The position numbers and the translations under genes were made by a program. A stretch of 64,000 nt of DNA from Thioclava marina (GTDB lineage Bacteria > Pseudomonadota > Alphaproteobacteria > Rhodobacterales > Rhodobacteraceae), in NCBI RefSeq assembly GCF_002020135.1, contig NZ_MPZS01000001.1, positions 930,001-994,000 on the forward strand, read 5' to 3'. Position 1 is the stretch's first letter. Each line of letters opens with the position of its first letter. This document shows positions 8,615 through 19,332 of this stretch, one piece after another. A model generated the notes under the pieces. It was not told the DNA's origin. It ran no database searches and was given only the letters and a program-made list of their open reading frames with translations.

Positions 8615-8637
8615 CGGCCCCCTCGGGGCCGTTTTGC
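8615..8637 (+). terminator. Rho-independent terminator
   Basis: A perfect 7-bp GC stem (8615-8621 with 8625-8631) with a three-base loop, followed by TTTT (8632-8635). It lies directly downstream of the small secreted protein gene. Confidence 0.8.
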
Positions 8638-8649
8638 ATTCCCCCTCAG

Positions 8650-9065
8650 GGTTGGGGGGAAACTGACCGTGCAATCGATCCCGGCGGGTAGCTTGCCCTC
8701 GGGATTGGCCGGCACCAGACGCACCCCGAACGTATCCGAGCCCGCGTCGAAGACCTTGTCCCCCACGATCACCATCGCGTCGTATTCCCCGCTCAGAGGC
8801 GCCGCTGGACAGACCTTTTCCACCTGCCCTTTCGCGACCTGGTCATACATCGCGGTCGGCAGGAACACCTCGACATGAAGCGGGTCGATCTGCGCAAGCT
8901 GCGCCACGGGCGATTACGAAGAGACATATTCCCCCGGCCCCATCATCCGCGTGATGACGAACCCGTCGATGGGCGAGCGGATCTCGCGTCGTTCGAGCTG
9001 CGCCTGCACCCGTGCGAGATCGCGCTTGGCAAGGTTCTGGTCGAGCTCGGCCGCGCGATGGTGGC
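8650..9065 (-). pseudogene. remnant of an HlyD/RND periplasmic adaptor gene
   Basis: Read on the minus strand, this stretch encodes typical membrane-fusion-protein sequence: AAELDQNLAKRDLARVQAQL (hairpin end), then REIRSPIDGFVITR, PGEYV, and IDPLHVEVFLP followed by a beta-barrel part ending at GIDCTVSF. A TAA stop (8916-8914) interrupts the frame just after PGEYVSS. The N-terminal signal, most of the coiled-coil hairpin and the C-terminus are missing. No transporter partner gene lies beside it. It is a decayed, doubly truncated gene and not a simple frameshift. The remaining bases up to 9248 show nothing I can assign. Confidence 0.8.
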
Positions 9066-9248
9066 CTTGCCGGTTCCGCACACCTTATGACGAGGGGCGC
9101 GAGAGGAGGTTTGCGAGGTCTCGTGACCATGTCGAGAGGCATCTTCCCAAGGCGCGATCCGCCCTCTTTCAGGGAGAGAGGAGCGCATTGCGGGTCATCG
9201 ACATGCCACTGCGCGGGGGCCCTTCTGCCCTTCCGTTCAGATTGGCGA

Positions 9249-12200
9249 TCAGTGGAAGTCCCGACTGGGGAACAGCCGTTTTGCCTGTTCTCTGGGATGG
9301 CGTGCGGTGGTCTGCGGGCGGGGGCGCGGAGCATCGTCGGCCTGCGGTGCGGTCAGCCCCAGAACATCGTCGAGCGGGTGTCCCAGATCGGCCAGCCGGG
9401 GCGAGAGATCCTCGATCCTCTCGGCGATCAGATGGACCACGATCCCCTCGCGCTCCAGCCGCCCCGAGACGCACAACAATCGCCCGCCCATGACCGCCCG
9501 GCGGAAGCGTTCGTAAAGCTTCGGCCAGACCACGACATTGCTCACGCCGGTCTCGTCCTCGAGCGTGATGAAGATCACCCCCGAGGCGGTTCCGGGGCGC
9601 TGGCGCGTAATCACGAGACCGCAGACGGTGACCCGGTTCTGCCCCGTCCCGACCAGTTCGCAATGCGGCGTAAGGCCGGGGATCGAGGGGCGCAGCAGCT
9701 CCATCGGATGGGCGCGCAGGCTCAGGCGCAGGGCCACGTAATCCTCGACGACCTCTTCGCCCAGATGCATCGCGGGCAGCTCCACCACAGGTTCGCGCCC
9801 GCCTTCGCCATCCATCGGATCGCTGAACAAGGGCAGCGGCGCGGGTGCCCGGATCGCCTTGACCGCCCAGAGCGCATCGCGGCGCGTCAGCCCGATCCCG
9901 GCGAACCCGTCCGCCTCGGCGAGCCGTTCGAGCACATGCGGCGGCGTGCCAGCGCGCAGCCAGAGGCTCTCCGGGTCGGGGTAACCATTCCCGCGCGCCG
10001 CCACGATCCAGCCCGCATCCTCTTCGCGAAACCCTTTGATCTGGCGAAAGCCCAGGCGCAGCGCCAAGGCCCCGTCGGCGCGGCGCTCGAGGCTGTTGTC
10101 CCAGCCCGAATGGTTCACGCAGACGGGCCGCACCTCGACCCCGTGTTCGCGGAGGTCGCGCACGATCTGGGCAGGCGCGTAGAAGCCCATCGGCTGTGAA
10201 TTCAGCAGCGCGCAGGCGAAGATCGCGGGGTGGTGGCATTTGAGCCAGGACGAGACATAGGTGAGATGCGCGAAGGCCGCGGCATGGCTCTCGGGAAAAC
10301 CGTATTCGCCGAACCCCTCGATCTGGGAAAAGCAGCGATCGGCGAAATCGGGCGTGTAGCCGCGCGCCAGCATCCCTTCCACGAACCGGTCGCGGAAGGT
10401 GCCGATCGTGCCCATCTTGCGGAAGGTCGCAAGCGAGCGGCGCAGGCGGTCGGCCTCTTCGGGGGTGAAGCCAGCCGCGACCACGGCGATCTGCATCGCC
10501 TGCTCCTGAAAGAGCGGGACGCCGAGGGTCTTGCCCAGCACCCCCTCCAGTTCCCTGGAGGGGAAATCCACCTTCTCGCGCCCCTGACGGCGGTTGATAT
10601 AGGGGTGCACCATCCCGCCCTGAATGGGACCGGGGCGGACGATGGCGACCTCGATCACGAGGTCGTAGAAGGTCTGCGGGCGCATCCGGGGCAGGAAGTT
10701 CATCTGCGCGCGGCTCTCGACCTGAAACACCCCCACCGCATCGGCCCGGCAAAGCATGTCATAGGTCGGCGCGTCCTCCTGCGGCACCGTGGCGAGCGAC
10801 ATCTCCAGCTTCTCGTGTCCGGCCAGCAGATCGAACGACTTGCGGATGCAGGTCAGCATCCCGAGACTCAGCACATCGATCTTGAGGATGCCCAGCGTGT
10901 CGATATCGTCCTTGTCCCATTCGATGCAGGTCCGCCCCTCCATCGCCGCGTTCTCGATCGGGCAGAGCGCATCGAGCCGCCCCTTGGTGATCACGAAGCC
11001 GCCGACATGCTGGCTGAGATGGCGCGGAAAGCCGATGATCTCGCCGATGAGCCGGAGCGTCTGCGCCAGCCGTCGGTCGGTCGGGTCGAGACCCAGTTCA
11101 CCCAGCCGCGCGTGATCCGGCCCCTTGCCGGAGATGCCCCAGATCTGCCCTGCGAGCCCCGCCGTCACATCCGCACTCAGCCCCATCACCTTGCCCACCT
11201 CGCGGATCGCGGCGCGGGTGCGGAAATGAATGACGGTGGCGCAAAGGCCCGCGCGGTCGCGACCGTAGCGCTCGTAGATCCACTGGATCACCTCCTCGCG
11301 GCGCTCATGTTCGAAATCGACGTCGATATCGGGCGGCTCGCCACGGTATTTCGAGATGAAGCGCTCGAAGACCATGCCGATCTGATCGGGGCTGACATCG
11401 GTGATCCCGAGCGCCCAGCAGATGATCGAATTGGCCGCGGAGCCCCGCCCCTGACACAGGATCGCGCGGCTGCGCGCAAAGCTCACGATGTCATGGACGG
11501 TGAGGAAATAGGCGGCGAATCCCAGTTCGGAGACGAGGCGCAATTCCTTTTCCAGAAGGGCCGCGTGACGCTCGGGGATGCCGCCCTTGCTGCGCCGCGC
11601 CAGCCCCCCGCGGGCGAGCCGCTCGAGCCGGTCCTGCGCGGCCTCCCCTTGCGCGACCTCGTCGGGATATTCGTAGCTGAGTTCCGACAGCTCGAAGCCG
11701 CAACGCGCCGCGATCTCGCAGCTGCGGCGCAGCGCGGCGGGATGGCGGCGGTAGAGCCGCGCCATGTCCTCGGGCCCTTTCAGGCGGCGTTCGGCATTGG
11801 GCAGCGCACGGGTGCCGAGGCTGTCGATCGTGCAGCCTTCGCGCAGGCAGGTCAGCACATCGGCCAGTTGCCGGCGCGCGCCGCGATGCATCAGCACGTC
11901 ACCCACCGCCACCATCGGGGTCGAGGCCCTCAGCGCCAGCGCGGCGCAGGCATCGAACCAGCGCTGATCCGAGCCGTCATAGCGCGGCGGCGCGCCAAGA
12001 AAGACCTGTCCCGGATAGCGCCGCCGCATCTCTTGCAGCGGCGGGAAAGCGCGTGCCAGATCGGCGGGGGGAAGCGCGATCAGGATCATCCCCTCGCAGC
12101 TCTCCAGCAGATCGGCGCGGGTCAGATGGCACTCCCCCTTCCCCGCCCGGCGCTTGCCACGGGTCAGCAGCTGGCTCAGCCGGTGATAGGCCGCGCGATC

Positions 12201-12632
12201 GGTCGGCAGCGCCACCCATTCGACCGGGCAATCGCCCAGCACCAGTCGTGCGCCGGTGATCAGTTTCGGCAGCCGCGCGGTGACGGGACGCAGCAGCTCC
12301 TGCGGTGAGCCGATGGGCTGGCGGGAGCTTTCATCGCGTTGCAGTTCCGAGCGGATGCGCAGCGCCTCATCCGCCGCGCGCCTCAGCTCCTTCAGCGCCG
12401 AATAGGCCCGCACCACGCCCGCGAGCGAGTTGCGATCGGTGATCGCGATTGCCTCCAGCCCCAGTTCGGCGGCGCGCACGATCAGCTCCTCGGGATGCGA
12501 AGCGCCGGTGAGGAAGGTGAAGTTGGACGTTGTGCAAAGCTCGGCATAGCCGGTCGGGAGGGAGGGGGCGCTGCCCCCGCGCCCGTCGGGCGTCCCCCGA
12601 GATATTTTCGTCAAGAAGAAGGGGCGGCTCAT
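9249..12632 (-). CDS. dnaE2: error-prone DNA polymerase III alpha subunit DnaE2
   Basis: A 1127-residue C-family polymerase that performs SOS-induced translesion synthesis together with ImuB. It has an N-terminal PHP domain (TGYAELCTTSNFTFLTGASH), a catalytic palm with PDIDVDF near residues 433-439, a helix-hairpin-helix/tau-like region, and a C-terminal OB fold (VCGLVITRQRPGTA). The start was set at the ATG at 12632, which overlaps the imuB stop (ATGA), so the two are translationally coupled. Unusually, residues about 5-24, ahead of the PHP domain, are encoded by a copy of the dispersed intergenic repeat (12562-12621, antisense to the repeat's usual orientation). Expression should follow the LexA box upstream of imuB. 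Confidence 0.95.
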   Translation of the reverse strand: MSRPFFLTKISRGTPDGRGGSAPSLPTGYAELCTTSNFTFLTGASHPEELIVRAAELGLEAIAITDRNSLAGVVRAYSALKELRRAADEALRIRSELQRDESSRQPIGSPQELLRPVTARLPKLITGARLVLGDCPVEWVALPTDRAAYHRLSQLLTRGKRRAGKGECHLTRADLLESCEGMILIALPPADLARAFPPLQEMRRRYPGQVFLGAPPRYDGSDQRWFDACAALALRASTPMVAVGDVLMHRGARRQLADVLTCLREGCTIDSLGTRALPNAERRLKGPEDMARLYRRHPAALRRSCEIAARCGFELSELSYEYPDEVAQGEAAQDRLERLARGGLARRSKGGIPERHAALLEKELRLVSELGFAAYFLTVHDIVSFARSRAILCQGRGSAANSIICWALGITDVSPDQIGMVFERFISKYRGEPPDIDVDFEHERREEVIQWIYERYGRDRAGLCATVIHFRTRAAIREVGKVMGLSADVTAGLAGQIWGISGKGPDHARLGELGLDPTDRRLAQTLRLIGEIIGFPRHLSQHVGGFVITKGRLDALCPIENAAMEGRTCIEWDKDDIDTLGILKIDVLSLGMLTCIRKSFDLLAGHEKLEMSLATVPQEDAPTYDMLCRADAVGVFQVESRAQMNFLPRMRPQTFYDLVIEVAIVRPGPIQGGMVHPYINRRQGREKVDFPSRELEGVLGKTLGVPLFQEQAMQIAVVAAGFTPEEADRLRRSLATFRKMGTIGTFRDRFVEGMLARGYTPDFADRCFSQIEGFGEYGFPESHAAAFAHLTYVSSWLKCHHPAIFACALLNSQPMGFYAPAQIVRDLREHGVEVRPVCVNHSGWDNSLERRADGALALRLGFRQIKGFREEDAGWIVAARGNGYPDPESLWLRAGTPPHVLERLAEADGFAGIGLTRRDALWAVKAIRAPAPLPLFSDPMDGEGGREPVVELPAMHLGEEVVEDYVALRLSLRAHPMELLRPSIPGLTPHCELVGTGQNRVTVCGLVITRQRPGTASGVIFITLEDETGVSNVVVWPKLYERFRRAVMGGRLLCVSGRLEREGIVVHLIAERIEDLSPRLADLGHPLDDVLGLTAPQADDAPRPRPQTTARHPREQAKRLFPSRDFH
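12562..12621 (+). repeat. dispersed structured repeat, copy A, inside dnaE2 coding sequence
   Basis: It shows the order seen in other copies: hairpin GGGGGCGCTGCCCCC, a second small hairpin (GCGCCCGTCGGGCGT), then CCCCCGAGATATTTTCGTCA with an AAGAAGAAG tail. Copies at 29512, 34632 and 44062 share this layout. Here the element is read antisense as DnaE2 codons. Confidence 0.75.
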
Positions 12633-14110
12633 GCGAAGACCCCTTCCACATACCAGCCCGGATCCTGCGGGGTATGGAACATCCAGAGCCGCCAGCCCTG
12701 CCCGGTCTCGACCCGCCAATAGTCGCGCATTCCGCCGCGCCAGTTCGGATCGTCGAACCACCATTCGGGCAAGAGCCGCTCCGGTCCTTCGATCCGTTCG
12801 GCGGTGAGCGACTGGCGGCGCCAGCGGAAGCGGCGCGGCGGGTCGGGGGTGTCCGCGTCGACCGGTTCGGGCGGGAAAAGCCGGAGCGGGCGGGGATGCG
12901 GCTGGTGCCAGTGACCCTCGGGATCGGCAAAGGCGGCAGGCGCGATCAGGAAGCTGCGTTCGGGAATGTGGCTGTCGGCGGGCAGGTAGCGCTGGACGTT
13001 GTCGAGCCCGATGCGCAGCCCGATCCGGGTGATCAGATCGCCCAGCCTGTCACGCCGCTCGGTTGCGATGGCGCCGATCTGGCGGGCGGGCAGCGGCTCG
13101 ACCTGGGTGGCGGCGAGGCGCAGCTGGTCGATGCCGAAGCCTGCATCGATATCCTCGATCCCGCGCGCGAAGAGGGCCGCGATCCGGGCCGGATCGCTGA
13201 GGGGGGCGGCAAGGCGCAGCTCGACCTGCTGGCTGGCCTGATCGACCCGGCGCAACGTGAGACTGAGCACCCGCGCACCAGCCTCGTTCTCCCTGAGTTT
13301 GGCACAGAGCCGCGCAAGAAGCCGCTCGATCCCGGCCATCACATCCGCCTGCTGACCGATCGGTTCGGGCAATGTCAGGCGGGTGCCGTAATGGGGAGGA
13401 TCGGGTTCGGGGGAGATCTGTTCGGGCAGATCGCCCAAGGCCTGATCGAGCCGCGCCATCAGCCCCGCCCCGAACCGTCGCGCAAGCGGCGCGCGAGGCG
13501 TGCGGATGAGATCGCCGATCTCGCGCAGCCCCAGACGTTGCAACCCTGTCACCGTCTCATGTGGCAGGCGCAGCGCGGCGACGGGCAGCTTTGCGAGCGC
13601 CGACAACCGCGCGCCCGGCGCGGCCGCCCGACCAGGGGCAAAATGCGCCAGCGCCCAGGCTGCGCCCCGGGTATCGGCCAACCCCAGACGCGCCGCGATC
13701 CCGGCGCGCTCGAGCCGCGCGGCCATCTCGGCCATCATCGCCTCTTCCCCGCCCCACAGATGATCCGATCCGGTGATGTCGAGCACCAGACCATCCTCGC
13801 CATCCAGTCCCACCCAAGGGCAATAGCGTGTGGCCCAGCGGCGCAGGGTCTCCAGAAATTGCGTCTCGCGGGCGGGGTCGGCAGGGGCGGTTTGCAGGTC
13901 GGGGCAGAAGGCGCGGGCCTCCGAGAGCGCCATGCCGCGGCCGAGACCCTGCGCCTCAGCCGCGGCGTTCAGGCAATGCAGCCGGTCTGTATTTCCCTCG
14001 CGCAGGACCAGCGCGAAGGGGGCCTCAATGGGCCGCGCGCGCAGAACCCGGTCGCTGGCCAGCCGGGGAAACCAGAGGGAGAGGATACGCCGCGCGCGCC
14101 CGTCGAACAT
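12629..14110 (-). CDS. imuB: ImuB, Y-family polymerase-like mutagenesis accessory protein
   Basis: A 493-residue catalytically deficient Y-family polymerase homologue that brings DnaE2 to the beta clamp during SOS mutagenesis. The N-terminus ILSLWFPRLASDRVLR replaces the usual D-x-D metal-binding strand. The second carboxylate motif is also altered (LDITGSDHLWGG). These changes agree with ImuB rather than DinB. The C-terminal part has the family-typical PLRLFPPEP and DYWRVETGQGWRLW segments. The stop overlaps the dnaE2 start. A LexA box lies 29 bases upstream of the start. The usual first gene of the cassette, imuA, is not present: the next gene upstream is a glycosyltransferase. Confidence 0.93.
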   Translation of the reverse strand: MFDGRARRILSLWFPRLASDRVLRARPIEAPFALVLREGNTDRLHCLNAAAEAQGLGRGMALSEARAFCPDLQTAPADPARETQFLETLRRWATRYCPWVGLDGEDGLVLDITGSDHLWGGEEAMMAEMAARLERAGIAARLGLADTRGAAWALAHFAPGRAAAPGARLSALAKLPVAALRLPHETVTGLQRLGLREIGDLIRTPRAPLARRFGAGLMARLDQALGDLPEQISPEPDPPHYGTRLTLPEPIGQQADVMAGIERLLARLCAKLRENEAGARVLSLTLRRVDQASQQVELRLAAPLSDPARIAALFARGIEDIDAGFGIDQLRLAATQVEPLPARQIGAIATERRDRLGDLITRIGLRIGLDNVQRYLPADSHIPERSFLIAPAAFADPEGHWHQPHPRPLRLFPPEPVDADTPDPPRRFRWRRQSLTAERIEGPERLLPEWWFDDPNWRGGMRDYWRVETGQGWRLWMFHTPQDPGWYVEGVFA

Positions 14111-14138
14111 CTCGCAGAGCCCAGGATTCGAGTCATTT

Positions 14139-14153
14139 GTTCACATTTTGTTC
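14139..14153. promoter_or_regulatory. LexA (SOS) box upstream of imuB
   Basis: The sequence matches GTTC-N7-GTTC exactly (GTTC at 14139-14142 and 14150-14153), which is the established alphaproteobacterial LexA operator. It lies in the 90-base gap before imuB, 29 bases upstream of its start. LexA should therefore repress imuB-dnaE2 until DNA damage. Confidence 0.88.
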
Positions 14154-14200
14154 TTTTTAATTCCGCCCCCTTTCGGAGTCGAGTCTGCAAAGCCGGCGGA

Positions 14201-15423
14201 TCAGTCTTGCGCCACCGCCCCTTCCACGAAGGCGATCAGCCGCGGCAGGCAATGGGTGCGCAGATCGTAGCGATCGAGGATATGGGCGCGGGCGGCGGCA
14301 CGCATCGGCGCGAAACGCTCGGGCGCTGCCAACCCCTCGGTCAGCGCGCGTGACCAGCCGGGGATATCGAAGAAATCCACCAGCCGCCCGGTTTGGCCAT
14401 CGGTGATCACCTCGCGCACGGGGGCGGTGTCGGAGGCCACGACCGCGCAGCCCGCCGCCATCGATTCCATCAGCGACCAGCTCAGCACGAACGGATAGGT
14501 CAGGTAGGCATGGGTGCGGCTGACATGGAGCATGTCGATAAAATCGGCATAGGGGATGCGACCGAGGAAATGCACGCGGCTGAGATCGAGACGGTCGCGC
14601 ACCTCGTCGAGGAATTTCTGTTTCCAGCTCGTCGCATCCTTGGGGGCGCCGCCGTAGCTCTGGCCTTCCTCGCCCACGATCAGCACATGGGCGTCGGGCC
14701 GCGCGGCCAGCACATCGGGCAGCGCGCGCATGAAGGAGTGATAGCCCCGATAGGGTTCGAGCGAGCGGTTCACGAAGGTCAGGACCTCGTCGCCGGGGCG
14801 GAAGGTGAGCGTGGTTTCGGGCACGCAAAACCGCGCGTCCGGGTTCGGCGCGAGACGCGCGCAATCGATCCCGTCATGGCAGACGGTCAGCTTGGCGCGC
14901 AGCTCCGGGGGGAAGGTCGCGGCCTGAAACCCGGTCGGAGAAAGACCGGCATCGGCCTGCACCATCGCCTGGATCAGATGGGCCGAGCGCGCGGTGGTCG
15001 AGATACGGCTCTCAAGGCCGGGATTCTGGAATTCCGCGTCGAAATCGGTATCCATCCCGGTCGTGCGATACATCAGCTCGGCATAGATCAGCAGTTTCGC
15101 TTCGGGCCAGACCTCGCGCAGGAACAACGTCTCGCCCCAGCCGGAATGGCCGAAGATCACGTCCGGCACGAAACCGTGCGTATCGCGCAGCTGCCGCGCG
15201 GCGAAGGCCACGCGCGCGCCGCGCTGCGCGCTTTCGGCATAAAGACGGGTGAGCCGCGACGAGAGTTTCACCTCCTCGGGCTTGCGGTACTTCATGACCT
15301 TCACCGGCGAGGGGCGCTGGTTCGTCTCCACCGTCAGCGCGAGCACCTCATGCCCGCGCGCGGCCAGCGCCGGGGCGAGATGCACGAATTGTGCCGGAAA
15401 GTTCTGGTGGACGAAGAGGATCT

Positions 15424-15427
<4 letters not shown>
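14201..15427 (-). CDS. glycosyltransferase family 4-like protein
   Basis: A 408-residue GT-B fold glycosyltransferase, predicted cytoplasmic. The N-terminal half opens with MKILFVHQNFPAQF and a Gly-rich segment. The C-terminal half has the nucleotide-sugar part (VHFLGRIPYADF, then SWSLMESMAAGCAVVAS, the family E-x7-E region). The start at 15427 overlaps the stop of yejF by four bases, so it is the last gene of the yejABEF operon, an unusual partner for a peptide importer. A larger frame extends upstream but only by reading through yejF in another phase. Acceptor and donor are unknown. The next gene, imuB, has its own promoter. Confidence 0.85.
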
Positions 15428-17030
<1,603 letters not shown>

Positions 17031-17034
<4 letters not shown>

Positions 17035-18143
17035 CGGAACACCTTTCTGGGGTCGAACGCGTCGCGGATGCCCTCGAAGACGAAGACCAGAAGCGAGAGC
17101 ATGATGGCGAAGGTGAAGAAGGCCGAGAAGGCGAGCCACGGCGCCTGCAGGTGCTGTTTGCCCTGCAGCGCGAGTTCGCCGAGGCTGGGTGCGGAGGACG
17201 GCAACCCGTAGCCCAGATAGTCGAGCGAGGCGAGCGCCCCGATCGCGCCGGTGATCACGAAAGGCAGCATCGTCAGGGTCGCCACCATCGCGTTCGGCAG
17301 GATGTGGCGGAACATGATCACGCGGTCCGACACGCCCAAGGCGCGCGCCGCCCGGACATATTCGAAATTGCGCGCGCGCAGGAACTCGGCGCGCACCACG
17401 CCCACCAGCGCGGGCCAGCCGAAGAGGATCGAGACGAAGACCAGCAGCCAGAAACTGCGCCCGAGGATCGCGAAGAGAATGATGATGACGTAGAGCGACG
17501 GCGTGGAGGACCAGATCTCGAGGATACGCTGGAAAATCAGGTCCGTCTTGCCGCCGAAATAGCCCTGAACGGCCCCCGCCGCGATCCCGATCACCGAGCC
17601 GATCCCGGTCACGATCAGCGCGAACAGAACCGAGGTGCGGAAGCCGTAGATCACGCGGGCCAGCACGTCGCGCGCGGTGTCATCCGTGCCCAGCCAGTGC
17701 GCGGCATCGGGGGCCGAGGGCGCGGTGCCCACATCGTTGATCGTGTTGTAGCTGTAAGGGATCGGCGGCCAGAGCATCCAGCCCTTGTCGATCTTTTCGC
17801 CGTCGATCTCGCCGGTCTTCAGCGCCTCTTGCGCCAGCGCCTGCGGGTCGTCGGCATCGAAACAGGTCTCGCTCCCGCCGGTCTCGATCAGGCATTGCAC
17901 GACCGGGTCGCGATAGATCGCCTCGGTGCGGAAATCGCCGCCGAAAGCGGTCTCGGGGTAGAATTTGTAGATCGGGAAATAGAGCTCGCCACGATAGCTG
18001 ACGACGATCGGTTTGTCGTTCGCGATGAACTCCGCGAACATCGAGGCGACGAACAGGACCGAGAAGATGATCGCCGACCAGAAGGCGCGCTTGTTGGTCT
18101 TGAAATTGCGCCAGCGGCGTTGGTTGAGAGGGGAAAGCGCCAT
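17031..18143 (-). CDS. yejE: peptide ABC transporter permease YejE
   Basis: A 370-residue inner-membrane permease of the oligopeptide (DppC/OppC) class. One N-terminal helix (FWSAIIFSVLFVASMFAEF) is followed by a long periplasmic insert of about 110 residues typical of YejE, with the segment HWLGTDDTARDVLARVIYG at its end. Five further helices follow, and the EAA coupling loop includes RAARALGVSDRVIMFRHILP. It starts at 18143, sharing one base with the yejB stop (TGATG), and ends overlapping yejF. Confidence 0.94.
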
Positions 18144-19300
18144 CAGCCCGCCCTCTTCTCGAAGTCGATGCGCGGATCGACGAAGACATACATCATGTCC
18201 GACAGGATATTAACCACGAGCGAGATCAGCCCGAACATGTAAAGCGTGCCGAAGATCACCGGGTAATCCCGCTCGACCGCCGCCTGGAAGCCCAAGAGGC
18301 CCAGCCCGTCGAGCGAGAAGATCGTCTCGACGATGATCGAGGCGCCGAAGAAAATCCCGAGGAACTGCGCCGGGAAACCCGCGATCACGATCAGCATCGC
18401 GTTGCGGAAGACATGGCCGTAAAGCACCTTCTTTTCCGCGAGGCCCTTGGCGCGGGCGGTCATCACATATTGCTTGTTGATCTCGTCGAGGAAGGAGTTC
18501 TTCGTCAGCAACGTCATCGTGGCGAAGCTCGCGATCGTCGTTGCCGTGACCGGCAGCGCGATATGCCAGAGGTAATCGAGCGCCTTGCCCACCATCGTGA
18601 GCTGATCGAAATTGTCCGAGGTCAGGCCGCGTAGCGGGAAGATCTTGAAATAGCTGCCGCCTGCAAACAGCACCATCAGCATCACCGCGAACAGGAAGCC
18701 GGGGATCGCGTAGCCCACGATGATCGCGCCCGACGTCCAGGTGTCGAACGGCGTGCCGTCGCGCACCGCTTTGCGGATGCCGAGCGGGATCGAGATGATA
18801 TAGGCGAGGATCGTCGACCACAGCCCCAGCGTGATCGAGACCGGCATCTTGTCGAGCACGAGGTTCACCACGCTTTCATTGCGGAAGAAACTCGTGCCGA
18901 AATCGAAGGTCAGATAGCCCTTCATCATCAGCGCGAAACGCTTCCAGGCGGGGATCTTCTCCTTGTGGCAGGCGGGGTCCTTCAGGTCGGGCGTGCCGGT
19001 GAAGCCCTCGTCGCAGACGACGCGCGCAAAGCCCATCTGCACTTCCAGCTGATTGAGCAGTTCGGGAGAGATCCCGCGTGCGCCCTGATAGCCGCTATCC
19101 TCCACGCCGCCCTGGTTCTGCGTGCCAGCATCGCCGCCGCCCGAGATGTTGCGCATCGAATCCGCCTCGCCCTGCACGCGGGCGATGACCTGTTCGATCG
19201 GCCCGCCGGGGACGAATTGCGTCAGCGTGAAATTGATGATCATGATCCCCAGCAACGTGGGGATCACCATCAGCAATCGCCGCAGGATATAGGCACCCAT
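18143..19300 (-). CDS. yejB: peptide ABC transporter permease YejB
   Basis: A 385-residue inner-membrane permease of the DppB/OppB class. It begins MGAYILRRLLMVIPTLLGIM and has the classic FTLTQFVPGGP segment. A periplasmic insert of about 80 residues precedes the remaining helices. The coupling loop is YVMTARAKGLAEKKVLYGHV, and the protein ends DPRIDFEKRAG. It lies 32 bases downstream of yejA and overlaps yejE by one base. It forms the import channel with YejE. Confidence 0.95.
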   Translation of the reverse strand: MGAYILRRLLMVIPTLLGIMIINFTLTQFVPGGPIEQVIARVQGEADSMRNISGGGDAGTQNQGGVEDSGYQGARGISPELLNQLEVQMGFARVVCDEGFTGTPDLKDPACHKEKIPAWKRFALMMKGYLTFDFGTSFFRNESVVNLVLDKMPVSITLGLWSTILAYIISIPLGIRKAVRDGTPFDTWTSGAIIVGYAIPGFLFAVMLMVLFAGGSYFKIFPLRGLTSDNFDQLTMVGKALDYLWHIALPVTATTIASFATMTLLTKNSFLDEINKQYVMTARAKGLAEKKVLYGHVFRNAMLIVIAGFPAQFLGIFFGASIIVETIFSLDGLGLLGFQAAVERDYPVIFGTLYMFGLISLVVNILSDMMYVFVDPRIDFEKRAG

Positions 19301-19332
19301 GTCCGGCCCTCTGCTCGTTTATCGGCGGTCGC

